Below are positions 37,065 through 46,974 of a stretch of DNA of 64,000 nucleotides, one piece after another. The DNA lies in the NCBI GenBank assembly GCA_022827185.1, contig JAJDTM010000015.1:62001-126000 (forward strand), given 5' to 3'. Positions within the stretch are counted from its first letter, which is position 1, and every line of letters begins with the position of its first letter. The translations under genes and the position numbers were made by a program. The notes beneath the pieces were generated by a model. The model was not told where the DNA came from. It did not search any database and saw only the letters and a list, made by a program, of their open reading frames with translations. The DNA comes from Candidatus Poribacteria bacterium. GTDB taxonomy: Bacteria; Poribacteria; WGA-4E; WGA-3G.

Positions 37065-38891
37065 CTAACCACTAACGGCTTGTGCTTGACACAAATCGCA
37101 GGTGCCGCATCGGTAACTCTCATCAACGGATTCACGGAAATAGTCTCGAATCACACGCATTCGGCAGGTGCTATCTAACGCATAGACGATCATCTGATCA
37201 ATCTGGCTCTGTTTTCGGCGGACGTAATCCCCTACTTCAATCTGTTCATCTGTCAGCGTGCTGAGCATTTGACTGTCTTCAAGCAGTTCAATGAGTAATA
37301 AGTCTTCCTGTCCCCAGTACCGAATATGACCGTCGCTTTGTAACTCGGCGAGGTCTTCCATGATCGCCTTCGGATTTTGCCCAACGGTTTCACAGAGCTC
37401 CAAGATTGTTTTTACGCCGCTCCGTAATTCGCGGAGGAGTTCGCGTTGTGCTGCGTCTGCTGGCTCTGGTGCTTCGGTCCAGAATCCGTGAAACCTCACA
37501 GAGAGTTGAGACGGGACATTATACCACCGCTTCAAAAATCCGAGTTTTTCGAGATAACTGAGGCTAACAAGCGTCTTAGTCGGGTTGCCGCCACTCATCC
37601 ACTCCAGTTCCTCGTTAGAGATTGTGCGATAGTTGCCGCTACCCTTGAAATCCTCAATGACTTTCAGGAGTTTAAGCAAAAATTGCTTATCCGGTGTACT
37701 CTCTCTAATAAACCACTCGTGCAATCCGCGATCATCTTGACAGAACAGCAGCACACAGCGTGCGTCCTCGCCGTCTCTACCTGCCCTACCAAATTCTTGG
37801 CAGTATTCTTCAAGGGTACCGGTGAGTGTCCAATGCACAATGTATCGGATGTCTGGTTTATCAATGCCCATGCCAAAAGCGTTAGTGGCGACGACAATGT
37901 TCAATCCGTTCTCGCTGTTATCAAAAAAGGCTTCCTGTACACGCTTGCGTTCTTGGGGTTCAAGTCCAGCGTGATAGAAATCGGCTCGGAATCCGCGTCT
38001 TCGGAGGAAGTCTGCAATTTCTTCGGTCTCGCGGCGTCGTCCAGCATAAATAATCCCGTTCCTCGGAGAAGTTTTCAGGTTTTCGAGTTGTGCCATTGAA
38101 AGATTTGGATCTTGATCGGTGAGAAACTTTTCAAGTCGGTGATACTTTTCATCATCATTTTCATTCTGTTGGACGCTCAATTTCAAATTAGGACGCTCAA
38201 TCCCTTGTGTGAGAATGAGGGGCCTCGGTATATTTAGGACATCAAGGATGTCGTCTCGGATATCTGGTGGTGCCGTTGCTGTGAAAAGCGCGATGACACG
38301 CGGCTGGAGCACGTCAATCGTATCTCTGAGTGACAGATAAGCGGGACGGAAATCGCGTCCCCATTGTGAGATACAATGTGCCTCATCTATAACGAAGAGT
38401 GAAATAGGGAAAGCGTTCAGTATGTCTAAAAACCGGCGGCTTCGGAGGCGTTCTGGAGAGACGTAGAGCAGTTTTATCTCGTTTCGCCGTAGACGCGCCA
38501 ATGCATTCTGGTATTCTTCCCACGTGAGTGTGCTGTTGATGAGCGCAACTGCATCAATGCCTTGTTCGCGTAAAGCATCGACTTGGTCTTTCATCAACGA
38601 AATGAGGGGCGAAATTACGACTGTTATGCCGTCGTTGAGCATCAAGGCAGGAAGTTGGTAACACAACGATTTTCCGTGTCCAGTTGGAAATACAGCGAAC
38701 ACGTTTTTGCCATCTAAAATCGATGCTACAATCTCGCGTTGTCCTTTACGGAAGGATGTATAGCCGAAATGGGTTTCGAGTGCTGTCAGAAGCGGATCTG
38801 TCGGCGGCTGGAAATTTTGGGACGGTTTTTCTACATCAACCGAGTCCAGAAGGTCATCTACCTTTTTAAGCAAATCCTGCAAATTTTGCAT
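37065..38891 (-). CDS. recQ: RecQ-family ATP-dependent DNA helicase
   Basis: 608 residues: helicase core with Walker A T-G-H-G-K-S (70-75), D-E-A-H-C-I-S-Q-W-G-R-D-F-R, F-T-A-T-A and Q-E-F-G-R-A-G-R-D-G. A winged-helix-like segment follows. The zinc-type cysteines (C-R-M-R and C-G-T-C-D-L-C) lie at the extreme C-terminus rather than directly after the helicase core as in E. coli RecQ, a variant order; no HRDC domain. It unwinds DNA 3'-5' in recombination and repair. Confidence 0.93.
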   Translation of the reverse strand: MQNLQDLLKKVDDLLDSVDVEKPSQNFQPPTDPLLTALETHFGYTSFRKGQREIVASILDGKNVFAVFPTGHGKSLCYQLPALMLNDGITVVISPLISLMKDQVDALREQGIDAVALINSTLTWEEYQNALARLRRNEIKLLYVSPERLRSRRFLDILNAFPISLFVIDEAHCISQWGRDFRPAYLSLRDTIDVLQPRVIALFTATAPPDIRDDILDVLNIPRPLILTQGIERPNLKLSVQQNENDDEKYHRLEKFLTDQDPNLSMAQLENLKTSPRNGIIYAGRRRETEEIADFLRRRGFRADFYHAGLEPQERKRVQEAFFDNSENGLNIVVATNAFGMGIDKPDIRYIVHWTLTGTLEEYCQEFGRAGRDGEDARCVLLFCQDDRGLHEWFIRESTPDKQFLLKLLKVIEDFKGSGNYRTISNEELEWMSGGNPTKTLVSLSYLEKLGFLKRWYNVPSQLSVRFHGFWTEAPEPADAAQRELLRELRSGVKTILELCETVGQNPKAIMEDLAELQSDGHIRYWGQEDLLLIELLEDSQMLSTLTDEQIEVGDYVRRKQSQIDQMIVYALDSTCRMRVIRDYFRESVDESYRCGTCDLCQAQAVSG

Positions 38892-38896
38892 ATTTA

Positions 38897-38987
38897 GTCC
38901 TGACGCATTCCCCTTTGCAGGCGGGGTTTAAAACCCCGCCTGCAGTGCGTAATACACAGGTTATCATAGAAAAATGCGTCCGTCCTG
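38897..38987 (-). mobile_element. MITE-like element, diverged ends (core GCAGGCGGGG)
   Basis: The 29-bp palindrome at 38,916-38,944 is flanked by sequence that aligns almost base for base with the reverse complement of the element at 63,156-63,245 (CCCCTTTGCAGG..., GTTATCATAGAAAAATGCG). The ends (GTCCTGACGCA and TGCGTCCGTCCT) have drifted. It sits in the recQ start region. Confidence 0.7.
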
Positions 38988-39013
38988 ATATTGTTATGTG
39001 GGGTGTTAAGCCG

Positions 39014-39787
39014 CTATGAAAAGAATCGGAAACGGAGAATGTGGAAGATTGCGGCAATGCCGTCCTTCCAACTCACGGTTTTCCCTTCGCCATAGTCTCT
39101 GCCGTGGTAGGAGATAGGGACCTCAACGATTTTGCATTTTCGTTTAGCGAGTTTCGCTGTAATTTCCGGTTCAAAACCGAACCTGTCCGAGTAGAGCGAG
39201 ATCTCCTTTAGAATTGATGTCCGCATTACCTTATAGCAGGTTTCCATGTCGGTGAGTTTTGTGCCGTTGACGATATTTGCAAGGGTTGTCAGAAATTGGT
39301 TAGCGAGATAACTCCGCAATAACCCCGCCTGTTTGCCTTTCATAAACCGAGAACCGTATACGACATCGGCTTCACCATCTACGATAGGCTTCAGCAATTT
39401 CGGATAATCTTGTGGGTCGTATTCGAGATCAGCATCTTGGATAATGGTAATTTCGCCGGTAATATGTTGAAACCCGTTGCGGAGTGTCGCGCCTTTGCCC
39501 TTATTCACATCGTGATAAAAGACCTTTATTGAGACCCCGTCTGTGTTTTCTGCGTCGCTGTCTATCGGCATCTCGGTTACTTCAAGGAAGCTGCGTATTT
39601 CGCTTGGAATATCTTCGATACCTTCAATTGCCTTTAAAATATCGCGCGTGCCATCTGTTGAGAAGTCATCAACAAGGATCAATTCTTTTTTCATACCGAT
39701 TTCAACATTGATAACCTGTTGCAAAAGTTCTTTTAGGCTTGCAACCTCGTTGTAAATCGGAATCACAATGGATAGCGTAGGCTCCAT
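39014..39787 (-). CDS. Family 2 glycosyltransferase, polyprenyl-phosphate mannosyl/glucosyl type
   Basis: 257 residues from ATG 39,787, chosen because it directly precedes the GT2 opening L-S-I-V-I-P-I-Y-N-E. It shows V-D-D-F-S-T-D-G-T, N-K-G-K-G-A-T-L-R-N-G and Q-D-A-D-L-E-Y-D-P, the DPM1/GtrB-like set. There are no membrane spans, so a soluble DPM1-type enzyme that moves a sugar onto a lipid phosphate is likely. Confidence 0.9.
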   Translation of the reverse strand: MEPTLSIVIPIYNEVASLKELLQQVINVEIGMKKELILVDDFSTDGTRDILKAIEGIEDIPSEIRSFLEVTEMPIDSDAENTDGVSIKVFYHDVNKGKGATLRNGFQHITGEITIIQDADLEYDPQDYPKLLKPIVDGEADVVYGSRFMKGKQAGLLRSYLANQFLTTLANIVNGTKLTDMETCYKVMRTSILKEISLYSDRFGFEPEITAKLAKRKCKIVEVPISYHGRDYGEGKTVSWKDGIAAIFHILRFRFFS

Positions 39788-39986
39788 CTGGATGCCCCCA
39801 ATGTTTTTTTGGCGTAGGATCTGATGTAGTCGAAGCGAAGTCAGGCACAACCAATTTCTTTTCTCTAAATGATACCCAATCTATTTTTTTAATGCAAGTT
39901 TAAAAACAGAGATTTACTTTTTACCTCTCACGGATATACTTCGCAAGCGCGTTACGTCTGCAGCATCACATCTCAATTTATGTTCG

Positions 39987-40595
39987 TTAAATGGAGGCAC
40001 TGATTGTTGCTTTGAAGATAGAATTCACAGCACCAAATAGAACCGGCAAATTAGTTAAGGTGAAATTTGCCCTATTTCGCGTAAAAGTATCACCGACAAG
40101 TCGTCCAAATTCCCACAATGTTCCGTCGGTAACAATACCATATACAGGGAAATCGGGATCATCTTTTATTTTTTGTGCCGCGACCAACTCGGCCAGACAT
40201 TGCCCCCAGCCTTGCTCAAAATCGTTTTTCTTCGCTTCAACCAAGATTATTAAGGGCGTTCCGACAATGAGTTTGCCCAATTCAGATTTTGTAGAAATAA
40301 GGTAATCCGGTGTTCCGCTCAGTGTCTCATCATAGGTTATGGATTCCTTGATCCAAAGCGCGTAGTGATCAGCGTAGCCTTTATAAATCTCTCTTAAAAC
40401 CGGAAAAATAACGGCTTCACACCGTGCCGCCTCCGATCCGAAAATGTTGATGTGTTGCCTTGTAAACTCAAATTCTTGGAGAAATTGTTCCGAAGGGCTT
40501 AAGGTGTCCTCAACCCGGAAAAAGTCGTTTTCCGAGTATTTAATTCCGAATCTTTCTTGGACTTCAGGAATCGTATTGAAATCGCTAAATGCCAT
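39987..40595 (-). CDS. PD-(D/E)XK nuclease-like hypothetical protein
   Basis: 202 residues. The start M-A-F-S-D-F-N-T-I and the core G-T-P-D-Y-L-I-S, about 15 residues, L-I-I-L-V-E-A-K-K and G-W-G-Q-C-L-A-E-L give a D...ExK nuclease fold like the HSDR_N/DUF-type proteins common in cyanobacteria. Cleavage activity is unproven. It stands alone between the glycosyltransferase and the sulfatase. Confidence 0.65.
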   Translation of the reverse strand: MAFSDFNTIPEVQERFGIKYSENDFFRVEDTLSPSEQFLQEFEFTRQHINIFGSEAARCEAVIFPVLREIYKGYADHYALWIKESITYDETLSGTPDYLISTKSELGKLIVGTPLIILVEAKKNDFEQGWGQCLAELVAAQKIKDDPDFPVYGIVTDGTLWEFGRLVGDTFTRNRANFTLTNLPVLFGAVNSIFKATISASI

Positions 40596-40627
40596 AAGTT
40601 TTACCCTCCTATAACTTCAATTTGCAC

Positions 40628-40678
40628 TGCAGGCGGGGTTTAAAACCCCGCCTGCAGCAGTGGGGCTGCGTAAGTCCT
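40628..40678 (+). repeat. Half MITE (palindrome plus right end)
   Basis: The 29-bp palindrome (40,628-40,656) is followed by GGGGCTGCGTAAGTCCT, i.e. the right half of the 63,156 element; the left half is absent. It lies between the nuclease-like gene and the sulfatase. Confidence 0.7.
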
Positions 40679-40701
40679 GTTCAATTTGAATTTAGCATCT
40701 T

Positions 40702-42216
40702 TTATGCATACGACAACCGCTCAACCCTGTTCTCTAAGGGTTCCATCGCATCGAGAATACGACTCATGAGAGATGTCTTATCTGCAGCGTAGGCAGCATT
40801 GTCCCATTGATTGATCCGTTCACCCGGATCGTTCTCCAAATCGTAGAGTTCACCATAAGTATGTCCACAATACCACGTCAATTTTCGTGTGTCGGTCACA
40901 ATCGTTTTGAGCCGCAAGCCACGAGGGTCGTCCACACACTCGACCAGCACATCATCACGGACAGATGCCGTCGCACCTGTAAGCATCGGCAGCGCGTCTA
41001 CGCCATCTGTATCTGACGGGATCGGCAAACCGATTGCAGACAACACTGTTGGTACAATGTCAACATGACTGAACAGTGCCTGTGTGCGTTGTCCTGCTGG
41101 GATTGCTTTAGGAAACCGCATCAACGTCGGTACGCGGACAAGCTGCTCATAATGGAACGGTCCCTTCATCCAGAGCCCGTGGTCACCGAGCAGTTCGCCG
41201 TGATCGGTTGTAAAAAGCACTAACGTATCTTCTGTCAACCCACACGTCTCCAGACACTCCAGAATCCGGTGCATCTGCTGATCAATAATCTTCACCATAT
41301 TGTAATAATATGCCCTGCCGAGCCGTGCGTCTGCCTCGGAAACTTTGCGGTAATCAGCACCGCCCCCCTGCCCAGCGATCGCATACGTGCCTCGGATCTC
41401 CGACTTTTCAAGCTCACCGCATCGTGCCTCGAAAAAATGCGGCGGTTTGTCGTCTAACTCGCCTTCAACAAAGTCTGGTAGTGGGACTGAGGTGGGATCA
41501 ACGCGCGCCTCAAATTCAGTCGGAACGCAGTGCGGATGGTGTGGGTCTTGGAAACCGACCGCCAATAGGAAGGGTTGCGTGGTATCACGGTTTGACAAGA
41601 AATCCACTGTCCGATCAGCTGTCCAAACGCTGTTATGGTATTTCAGCGGTATATCCCAATCATAAGCCTCACCGCCGAACCCTCTTTCGCTGAGACGTGT
41701 CGCTTTACTGTAACTCTCGAACGTCTCTTCGGAGACCTGTGATCGCACCCATTCGCCGTAGTGTCCCGCGATACCGTAAGTTGCGTGTCCAAGTGCCAGT
41801 TCAACGGTTTCAAATCCGTAATAGGGACCTTGGAAATCAGGATAGCGTGCCGTATTACCGCGTGCTTCAACGGACTGTTCTGCAGCAGCACCGAAGGGTT
41901 GGAAGTGTGCTTTGCCGATATAGTGCGTGCGATACCCGACCGCGCCGAGTCGGTGTGATAGCATGGTTTCGTCTTCGGGGACGTTCATACCGACGTTCCA
42001 CGCGCCGTGGCGACTCACATATCGTCCCGAAAAGAGTGAGGCACGGGCAGGGGTACATACCGGATTCGTGCAATATGCCCGCTCGAAACAGACACCTTCC
42101 GATGCGAACTTATCGAGATGCGGTGTATCCGTGAACGTTGATCCATAGCAGCTGAGGCTATCTGTCCGCTGTTGGTCGGTGGTAATAATGAGAATATTCG
42201 GTTGTTGTGTGCTCAT
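40702..42216 (-). CDS. Sulfatase, formylglycine-dependent type I
   Basis: 504 residues from ATG 42,216. The alkaline-phosphatase-type metal site N-I-L-I-I-T-T-D-Q-Q is at the N-terminus, and the modification motif C-T-P-A-R at 54-58 supplies the cysteine converted to formylglycine. Later D-H-G-E-L-L-G-D-H-G completes the metal/sulfate site. There is no signal peptide, so it is cytoplasmic or exported differently. It may desulfate carbohydrate. Downstream of the TIM-barrel isomerase on the same strand, suggesting sulfated-sugar use. Confidence 0.92.
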   Translation of the reverse strand: MSTQQPNILIITTDQQRTDSLSCYGSTFTDTPHLDKFASEGVCFERAYCTNPVCTPARASLFSGRYVSRHGAWNVGMNVPEDETMLSHRLGAVGYRTHYIGKAHFQPFGAAAEQSVEARGNTARYPDFQGPYYGFETVELALGHATYGIAGHYGEWVRSQVSEETFESYSKATRLSERGFGGEAYDWDIPLKYHNSVWTADRTVDFLSNRDTTQPFLLAVGFQDPHHPHCVPTEFEARVDPTSVPLPDFVEGELDDKPPHFFEARCGELEKSEIRGTYAIAGQGGGADYRKVSEADARLGRAYYYNMVKIIDQQMHRILECLETCGLTEDTLVLFTTDHGELLGDHGLWMKGPFHYEQLVRVPTLMRFPKAIPAGQRTQALFSHVDIVPTVLSAIGLPIPSDTDGVDALPMLTGATASVRDDVLVECVDDPRGLRLKTIVTDTRKLTWYCGHTYGELYDLENDPGERINQWDNAAYAADKTSLMSRILDAMEPLENRVERLSYA

Positions 42217-42239
42217 AGTGTTATGGACGCTTCCTTTCT

Positions 42240-43061
42240 CTATCCACAAAACGGCTTCAGGTAGGTATAACTTTGTTCCGCTGCGTCTTCTGGCTCCATG
42301 ATTTCACGGAACGCCTGATGCACCGTTACATATCCATCGTAACCGATCGCCTCCAGCCCTTCAAACACCCGTGGGAAATCAATGCCACCTTCGTCCTGTA
42401 GACGGATCGGATCGTGCGGGACTTCCCCCTGAATCCACGTCAGGAGTCGTGTTTTTCCCTCTGGTCGGCGGATGTGGTTCTGAAGATAGACGTTGAGGAG
42501 GTACGGTGAAAACCGCTTAAGCGTCTCAACGCCGTAATCCTGCGCGCAGAGGTCGAGATTGGCAGGTTCATAGATAATCCCGAAATTCTTTCTGCCGACA
42601 CGTTTTAGGACATCGACCGATCCCTCCACTGTTTCAAACAGGCTCTGCGTATGCGACTGATGTGCGAGACGGATACCACGCTCTGCGGCTTCGTCGGAGG
42701 CGCGTTGTGCCCACGGAATATCCGCTTCGACCTTCATTGCAATACGGATCAGGTCTGCCCCAAGCAGTTCCGTTAAATCGAGATAAGGGGTGATATTGCG
42801 GAGCCCGTCCGGTCCTTGCTCGTTGTTGAGTGGCACGGGGAAATCGCCGGTGATCATAGAGACCTTCAAGTTGAGCGAGTCTGCCTGTTTGCGGGCAGCG
42901 GTAATCAGTTCTAAAGGTGAATGGATACCGACTTGGGAGGCACGCATGCAGACCGCTTCGTAGCCGAGTCCTGCTGCGAGTTCAGTCAGTTGTGCAAAGG
43001 TATGTGTAGCGTCTTTTTTCGATGCTGTTTCTGCGACGCGTACCGAGAGCGAGAGTTTCAT
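42240..43061 (-). CDS. Sugar phosphate isomerase/epimerase (xylose isomerase-like TIM barrel)
   Basis: 273 residues with the AP_endonuc_2 pattern: A-A-G-L-G-Y-E-A-V-C-M-R, then L-G-A-D-L-I-R-I-A, A-H-Q-S-H (metal-like His), I-Y-E-P-A-N-L, V-Y-L-Q-N-H, and a final G-Y-D-G-Y-V-T-V-H. These enzymes epimerise or isomerise sugars with a divalent metal. It ends 23 bases before the sulfatase ATG, so the two are probably one operon. Confidence 0.85.
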   Translation of the reverse strand: MKLSLSVRVAETASKKDATHTFAQLTELAAGLGYEAVCMRASQVGIHSPLELITAARKQADSLNLKVSMITGDFPVPLNNEQGPDGLRNITPYLDLTELLGADLIRIAMKVEADIPWAQRASDEAAERGIRLAHQSHTQSLFETVEGSVDVLKRVGRKNFGIIYEPANLDLCAQDYGVETLKRFSPYLLNVYLQNHIRRPEGKTRLLTWIQGEVPHDPIRLQDEGGIDFPRVFEGLEAIGYDGYVTVHQAFREIMEPEDAAEQSYTYLKPFCG

Positions 43062-43215
43062 TTTTTTATATTACCTTGCGGTTCGGGAAGTGGAGTTCAG
43101 ATATTGAAGCACCTTTCCGTATATCCGTCCTCCACTTCGTTACGGACTACGTTTTTTGATTATACCTTAACAAGGTTTTCGGTAAATAGACACTGAATCG
43201 GCACTATAACGATTT

Positions 43216-44067
43216 TTAAAAGAACAAAATATCGGTTATCGAAAGTGCCATCAAAACAAGGCTAATCATGCCGTTCAATGTAAAAAATGCGAGGTTGACG
43301 CGGGACAAATCCGTCGGTTTGACGATGGCGTGTTCGTAGATAAAGATTAGCACAACGATCCCGACGCCGATGTAATAGAAAAGTCCCAATTCGACGAGGT
43401 ACGGGATACCGAGAAGGAGTAGCACGGCGATAACATGCAAAGCAGACGAGAGCCATAATGCCCATCGGATGCCGATTTTCGCGGGGATGGAGTGTAGTCC
43501 GTGTTTCCTATCAAAGCTCACATCTTGACAGGCGTAGATGATGTCGAACCCTGCTGTCCAGAGCAGCACGACGAGACAGAGAACAATCGGCGTTAACGCA
43601 AAGTTGCCCTGAATTGCGATCCACGCACCAACGGGTGAGATAGAGAGCGCAAGTCCCAACCAGAAGTGAGAGAGTGCGGTGAAACGCTTGGTATAGGAAT
43701 ACCCCATAACCACAGCAAGTGCGACGGGAGAGAGTGCAAAGGCGAGTGGATTCAGTCGCCACGCCGCAAAAACCAGCAATCCGGCAGAGACGATGGTGAA
43801 ACTCCATACCGCGCCTTTTGTAATTAAACCCGCAGGAATCGCACGCATGGCGGTGCGCGGGTTTATACTATCAATCTCAGCATCGGCGAGTCGATTGAAC
43901 GCCATAGCGCAGCTCCGTGCCCCTACCATTGCTACGAGGATCCAACCGAGTTTCGGTAGCGCAGGAAACCCGTCCGCAGCGATAAAGGCACTCATCACGG
44001 CAAACGGAAGCGCGAAGATGGTATGTTCAAATTTGATCATCTCAAGGATAATCTTAAGTTTTCTCAT
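43216..44067 (-). CDS. UbiA-family prenyltransferase (UbiA/MqnP type)
   Basis: 283 residues, about eight membrane spans. Both Asp-rich motifs are present: N-R-L-A-D-A-E-I-D-S-I-N-P-R-T and D-I-I-Y-A-C-Q-D-V-S-F-D. The pattern is that of 4-hydroxybenzoate or futalosine-pathway prenyltransferases, which attach a polyprenyl chain to the quinone ring. No other quinone genes are nearby, so substrate cannot be fixed. Confidence 0.9.
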   Translation of the reverse strand: MRKLKIILEMIKFEHTIFALPFAVMSAFIAADGFPALPKLGWILVAMVGARSCAMAFNRLADAEIDSINPRTAMRAIPAGLITKGAVWSFTIVSAGLLVFAAWRLNPLAFALSPVALAVVMGYSYTKRFTALSHFWLGLALSISPVGAWIAIQGNFALTPIVLCLVVLLWTAGFDIIYACQDVSFDRKHGLHSIPAKIGIRWALWLSSALHVIAVLLLLGIPYLVELGLFYYIGVGIVVLIFIYEHAIVKPTDLSRVNLAFFTLNGMISLVLMALSITDILFF

Positions 44068-44241
44068 CTCTTATTCTCGACAATCTGGATCCAATACAGA
44101 AATACCTCTTCCCTCTTTGTAGGAGCGAGCTGTGCTCGCGATCCTCGCGTAGAAGCGAGCGTTTTTGCTTGGGTATTTTTATGGCTCACGACAGTTACTG
44201 ACTGCTGACCGCTGATAGCTGACGACTATCCCGCTGACCAC

Positions 44242-45495
44242 CTAAAACGGCAACAGATTACCCGCAGCGTCAAACGCAAACGGTTTTGTTTCACCGATGA
44301 CCTCTAACCTTGAATGCAATTTCGCATCTTCAAGTAGCACATCAGAGATGTCGAGTTCCGTCAATCTCAATGTGCTTTCAATACGGATCACCCGCGCATC
44401 TTCGGGTTCAGTAAGACCGATGGTATCCAATGCGACTTCAATCGCCTCACGGTCGGTGTCGTAATAGAACGGGATTTTCGATTTCTGTGGTCCGAGGGCA
44501 GTGATCCCGTTCATGTAGGTCGAGTGCCGATCAATTTGGTCTACAAGGCGTGTCGTTGTGAAATCGGCAAGCCCGATGCCGGTGGCATTACCGTCGCTCT
44601 CTTCAGTGAGGTCTCGGACGAATATACGGAGGATCGCCGGTTTTGCGGGTTCGGGTTCAAAGTTCTGCATCATCCGACCGATAACGTTCGTATCCATCCC
44701 GGTGCCGCTGATATTTTTTCCTGTCCAATCCACGATAAGCAGATCGAGTTCATCGAACGGGAGTCGTCCCATCAACGATTTCGCCTCGACGAGCAGTTCA
44801 CGTTCACCTTGAAGGAGTTGAGCAGCAGGCATCGCTACCGCTTTCGCTGTCTCTTCGTGCGCGTTCTCAATTAATCCCAAACCGAAAGCGATTTTTCCGG
44901 TATCCAGAATAAAACCACCGACCGCTGTGATGACGTGTTCAAAACTGTACTGAAAGAAAGCCCGATGATAGAGGTTCGCGCCCTGCTGTTTGCCGAGTCC
45001 AATCACCAGCATCTTCATCACTCCGCTCTCAATGGAGCCGTTAAAATCTGTATGTGCCTTAATACGATTCAGCGGGACGACGTGATCGGCTTCAGCGGCG
45101 TACCTGTCGAAGAAAACTGGCAACCCGTCTGCCGTCTTTCCGAGTTCCACGACCTCCATTGTCGCTTTCACCGGTGCGCCGACGGTCTCTTCGGTGATAC
45201 CGTAATGTTCCAGGACACTCCGTTGTCCTTCGGGGGTTGCGCCGCCGTGGCTCCCCATCGCTGGAACCACAAAAGGTTTCGCGCCGAGTGTTTTGAGATA
45301 ATCGACCGTCGCCTTGACGGCTATATCAACATTCGCAACGCCGCGGCTGCCAGCGGTAATTGCGACAGTCTCGCCGGGACTGATAATAGAGGCGGCATCA
45401 ATCCTTGCTAATTCTGCGTATATCGCTGCGGGGAGGTCCGTGAGAACGGGTGCCTCAAACTGCTGTTGGATCCGTGTCATATTTGGAAGTGCCAT
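44242..45495 (-). CDS. LarA-like (DUF2088) nickel-pincer enzyme homologue
   Basis: 417 residues. The LarA_N pattern is clear: G-S-R-G at ~50, G-S-H-G-G-A-T-P-E-G with H83, then R-I-K-A-H-T-D-F-N-G with H148, and S-G-V-M-K-M with K161 and H177. By order these could correspond to LarA H108, H174, K184 and H200; the K-to-H spacing of 16 is the same, the H-to-K spacing is 13 rather than 10. So it likely binds the NPN cofactor and moves a hydride on a 2-hydroxy acid, as racemase or epimerase. larC is in the same window at 31.8 kb. Exact substrate unknown. Confidence 0.8.
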   Translation of the reverse strand: MALPNMTRIQQQFEAPVLTDLPAAIYAELARIDAASIISPGETVAITAGSRGVANVDIAVKATVDYLKTLGAKPFVVPAMGSHGGATPEGQRSVLEHYGITEETVGAPVKATMEVVELGKTADGLPVFFDRYAAEADHVVPLNRIKAHTDFNGSIESGVMKMLVIGLGKQQGANLYHRAFFQYSFEHVITAVGGFILDTGKIAFGLGLIENAHEETAKAVAMPAAQLLQGERELLVEAKSLMGRLPFDELDLLIVDWTGKNISGTGMDTNVIGRMMQNFEPEPAKPAILRIFVRDLTEESDGNATGIGLADFTTTRLVDQIDRHSTYMNGITALGPQKSKIPFYYDTDREAIEVALDTIGLTEPEDARVIRIESTLRLTELDISDVLLEDAKLHSRLEVIGETKPFAFDAAGNLLPF

Positions 45496-46133
45496 GCGTT
45501 TCCATCCTTTATGTTGTTTACCTATAAGTGGACTTTACTGCCAATTCTATCAGAAACAGGATAAGAGTGCAAGGGAAATGTGGAATGGCTGTCGGTTGTC
45601 GGCAATCAGAGGAATGGTTATCAGTTGTTGGGGTCAGGATTTACAGGATTAGCAGATTTTCACGATTATAGACGTTATAAAATTGAAAGACGCAAACCCT
45701 TCTATGATAGTTATCAATTATCATTACCCAGCCCTGTAAGCGGTGTTTTTGCTTGGGTGTTTCTTCAACATGTTTATATTTTCGTCTGAATTATGAATTA
45801 CGTGGATTTAAGGATGGAAATTATGAGAAGCATATCTGCTATCTTTGCTATGAAAATTCAAGTCTTGTGATAATACATCGATCATTTTCTGAAGATAATT
45901 TTTGTTTCTGATATTGCTCATCAAAAGTTCTTATTATATTATGTGTCACGTTCTTATTTATTTGAGTGACTTGTCCACTTGACTACGTTGTTATTTGAAA
46001 TTGCCGACGCTCTGTCCACGCCCTTTAGCAAATTTCTACCAACCGGCGCGCTTCATAGACAGGGTTAAAAACCGCGTCAACTGCGCGCCAATTGGCAATA
46101 TCTACACGTTTTCGCAGAACACCTATATCTCTA
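45496..46133. other. Non-coding spacer
   Basis: No credible gene; short ORFs read through repeat text such as GTCAGGATTTACAGGATTAGCAG (about 45,634) and TTTTTGCTTGGGT, which recurs near 44,160. The rest is A+T-rich and unassigned. Confidence 0.5.
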
Positions 46134-46901
46134 TTACCGTTGTGTTACGCCTAAGCGTTTGAGGTCTGCCCATTGTGTTGCGAGTTTACCGCGCGGTTCG
46201 ACGGGTAAGAACGTCTCAACGCCTTCCATTATCGAATTAATCTCGTCTTCGTCTAATGCACGGGAGAAGACTGCGTAATCGTCCATTAAACCGGCAAAGG
46301 TCTCGCCTCCGGAACCGCCAATGCGGTAAGTGACGTTTTTACCACGAGTTTCTTGGAAGTCGGTTTCGGCGACGTTTTCGCCATCGGCGTAAATCCTGAA
46401 TTTATCGCCGTCGCCTGTGACAGCTACGTGCAGCCACTTATCCGCTTCAACGATGCCTCCATCGCTTTGGCAAAGGACTGTCCATCCACCGACCTGCCCA
46501 CGCCAAGAGAGCAATCCTTGGTCTTTGTTGAGGAAGAAGGTGTTATGGCCGGAAGCTCCGGGTAGACTCCGCCAGATATGTTCCCACGTCGTACCGTCGA
46601 AGTTGGGATTAACCCAAGCAGAAATTGTGAACGGGTCTGCTTTGAAGATGTCTCCGTGGAGGGAGTCGGAGACTTGCATTTCGACATAAGCGGCCGGCTC
46701 AAGTTCGATTGCGTCTCCAAATTTGCCTTTAACCCACTTGGATCCGCCAGTAATTTCGCCGTGGTTATCGTTTCCAGTTGCGTCTTCTGGGTTACCGTCA
46801 AACGGGTAGTATGCCACTAAATCTGGGTCTTCACCGGTAATCCCTAAAGTGGCACTCATCAGTAGAAAGGGGACTGCCAAAAATAACGTAAAGCGTTTCA
46901 T
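46134..46901 (-). CDS. Secreted LamG (concanavalin-like) protein with C-terminal tail motif
   Basis: 255 residues from ATG 46,901 (AAAGGAG 9 bases upstream). A signal peptide (F-T-L-F-L-A-V-P-F-L-L-M-S-A) is followed by a LamG/concanavalin jelly roll: V-A-Y-Y-P-F-D-G-N, D-A-T-G-N-D-N-H-G, F-T-I-S-A-W-V-N-P, L-H-V-A-V-T-G-D and G-L-M-D-D-Y-A-V-F-S-R-A-L. It probably binds carbohydrate outside the cell. It ends with P-R-G-K-L-A-T-Q-W-A-D-L-K plus seven residues (46,134-46,196), the tail shared with other secreted proteins. Confidence 0.88.
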   Translation of the reverse strand: MKRFTLFLAVPFLLMSATLGITGEDPDLVAYYPFDGNPEDATGNDNHGEITGGSKWVKGKFGDAIELEPAAYVEMQVSDSLHGDIFKADPFTISAWVNPNFDGTTWEHIWRSLPGASGHNTFFLNKDQGLLSWRGQVGGWTVLCQSDGGIVEADKWLHVAVTGDGDKFRIYADGENVAETDFQETRGKNVTYRIGGSGGETFAGLMDDYAVFSRALDEDEINSIMEGVETFLPVEPRGKLATQWADLKRLGVTQR

Positions 46902-46974
46902 CGGTATCGCTCCTTTTAAGTAGTTCGTTTTGAAGTTCAAGTTGTTTAAATATTAGCATATATAATCAGAAAAA

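Noticed and set aside
37446..38099. 217-codon plus-strand frame
   Set aside because: Antisense to recQ, whose motifs are all intact.
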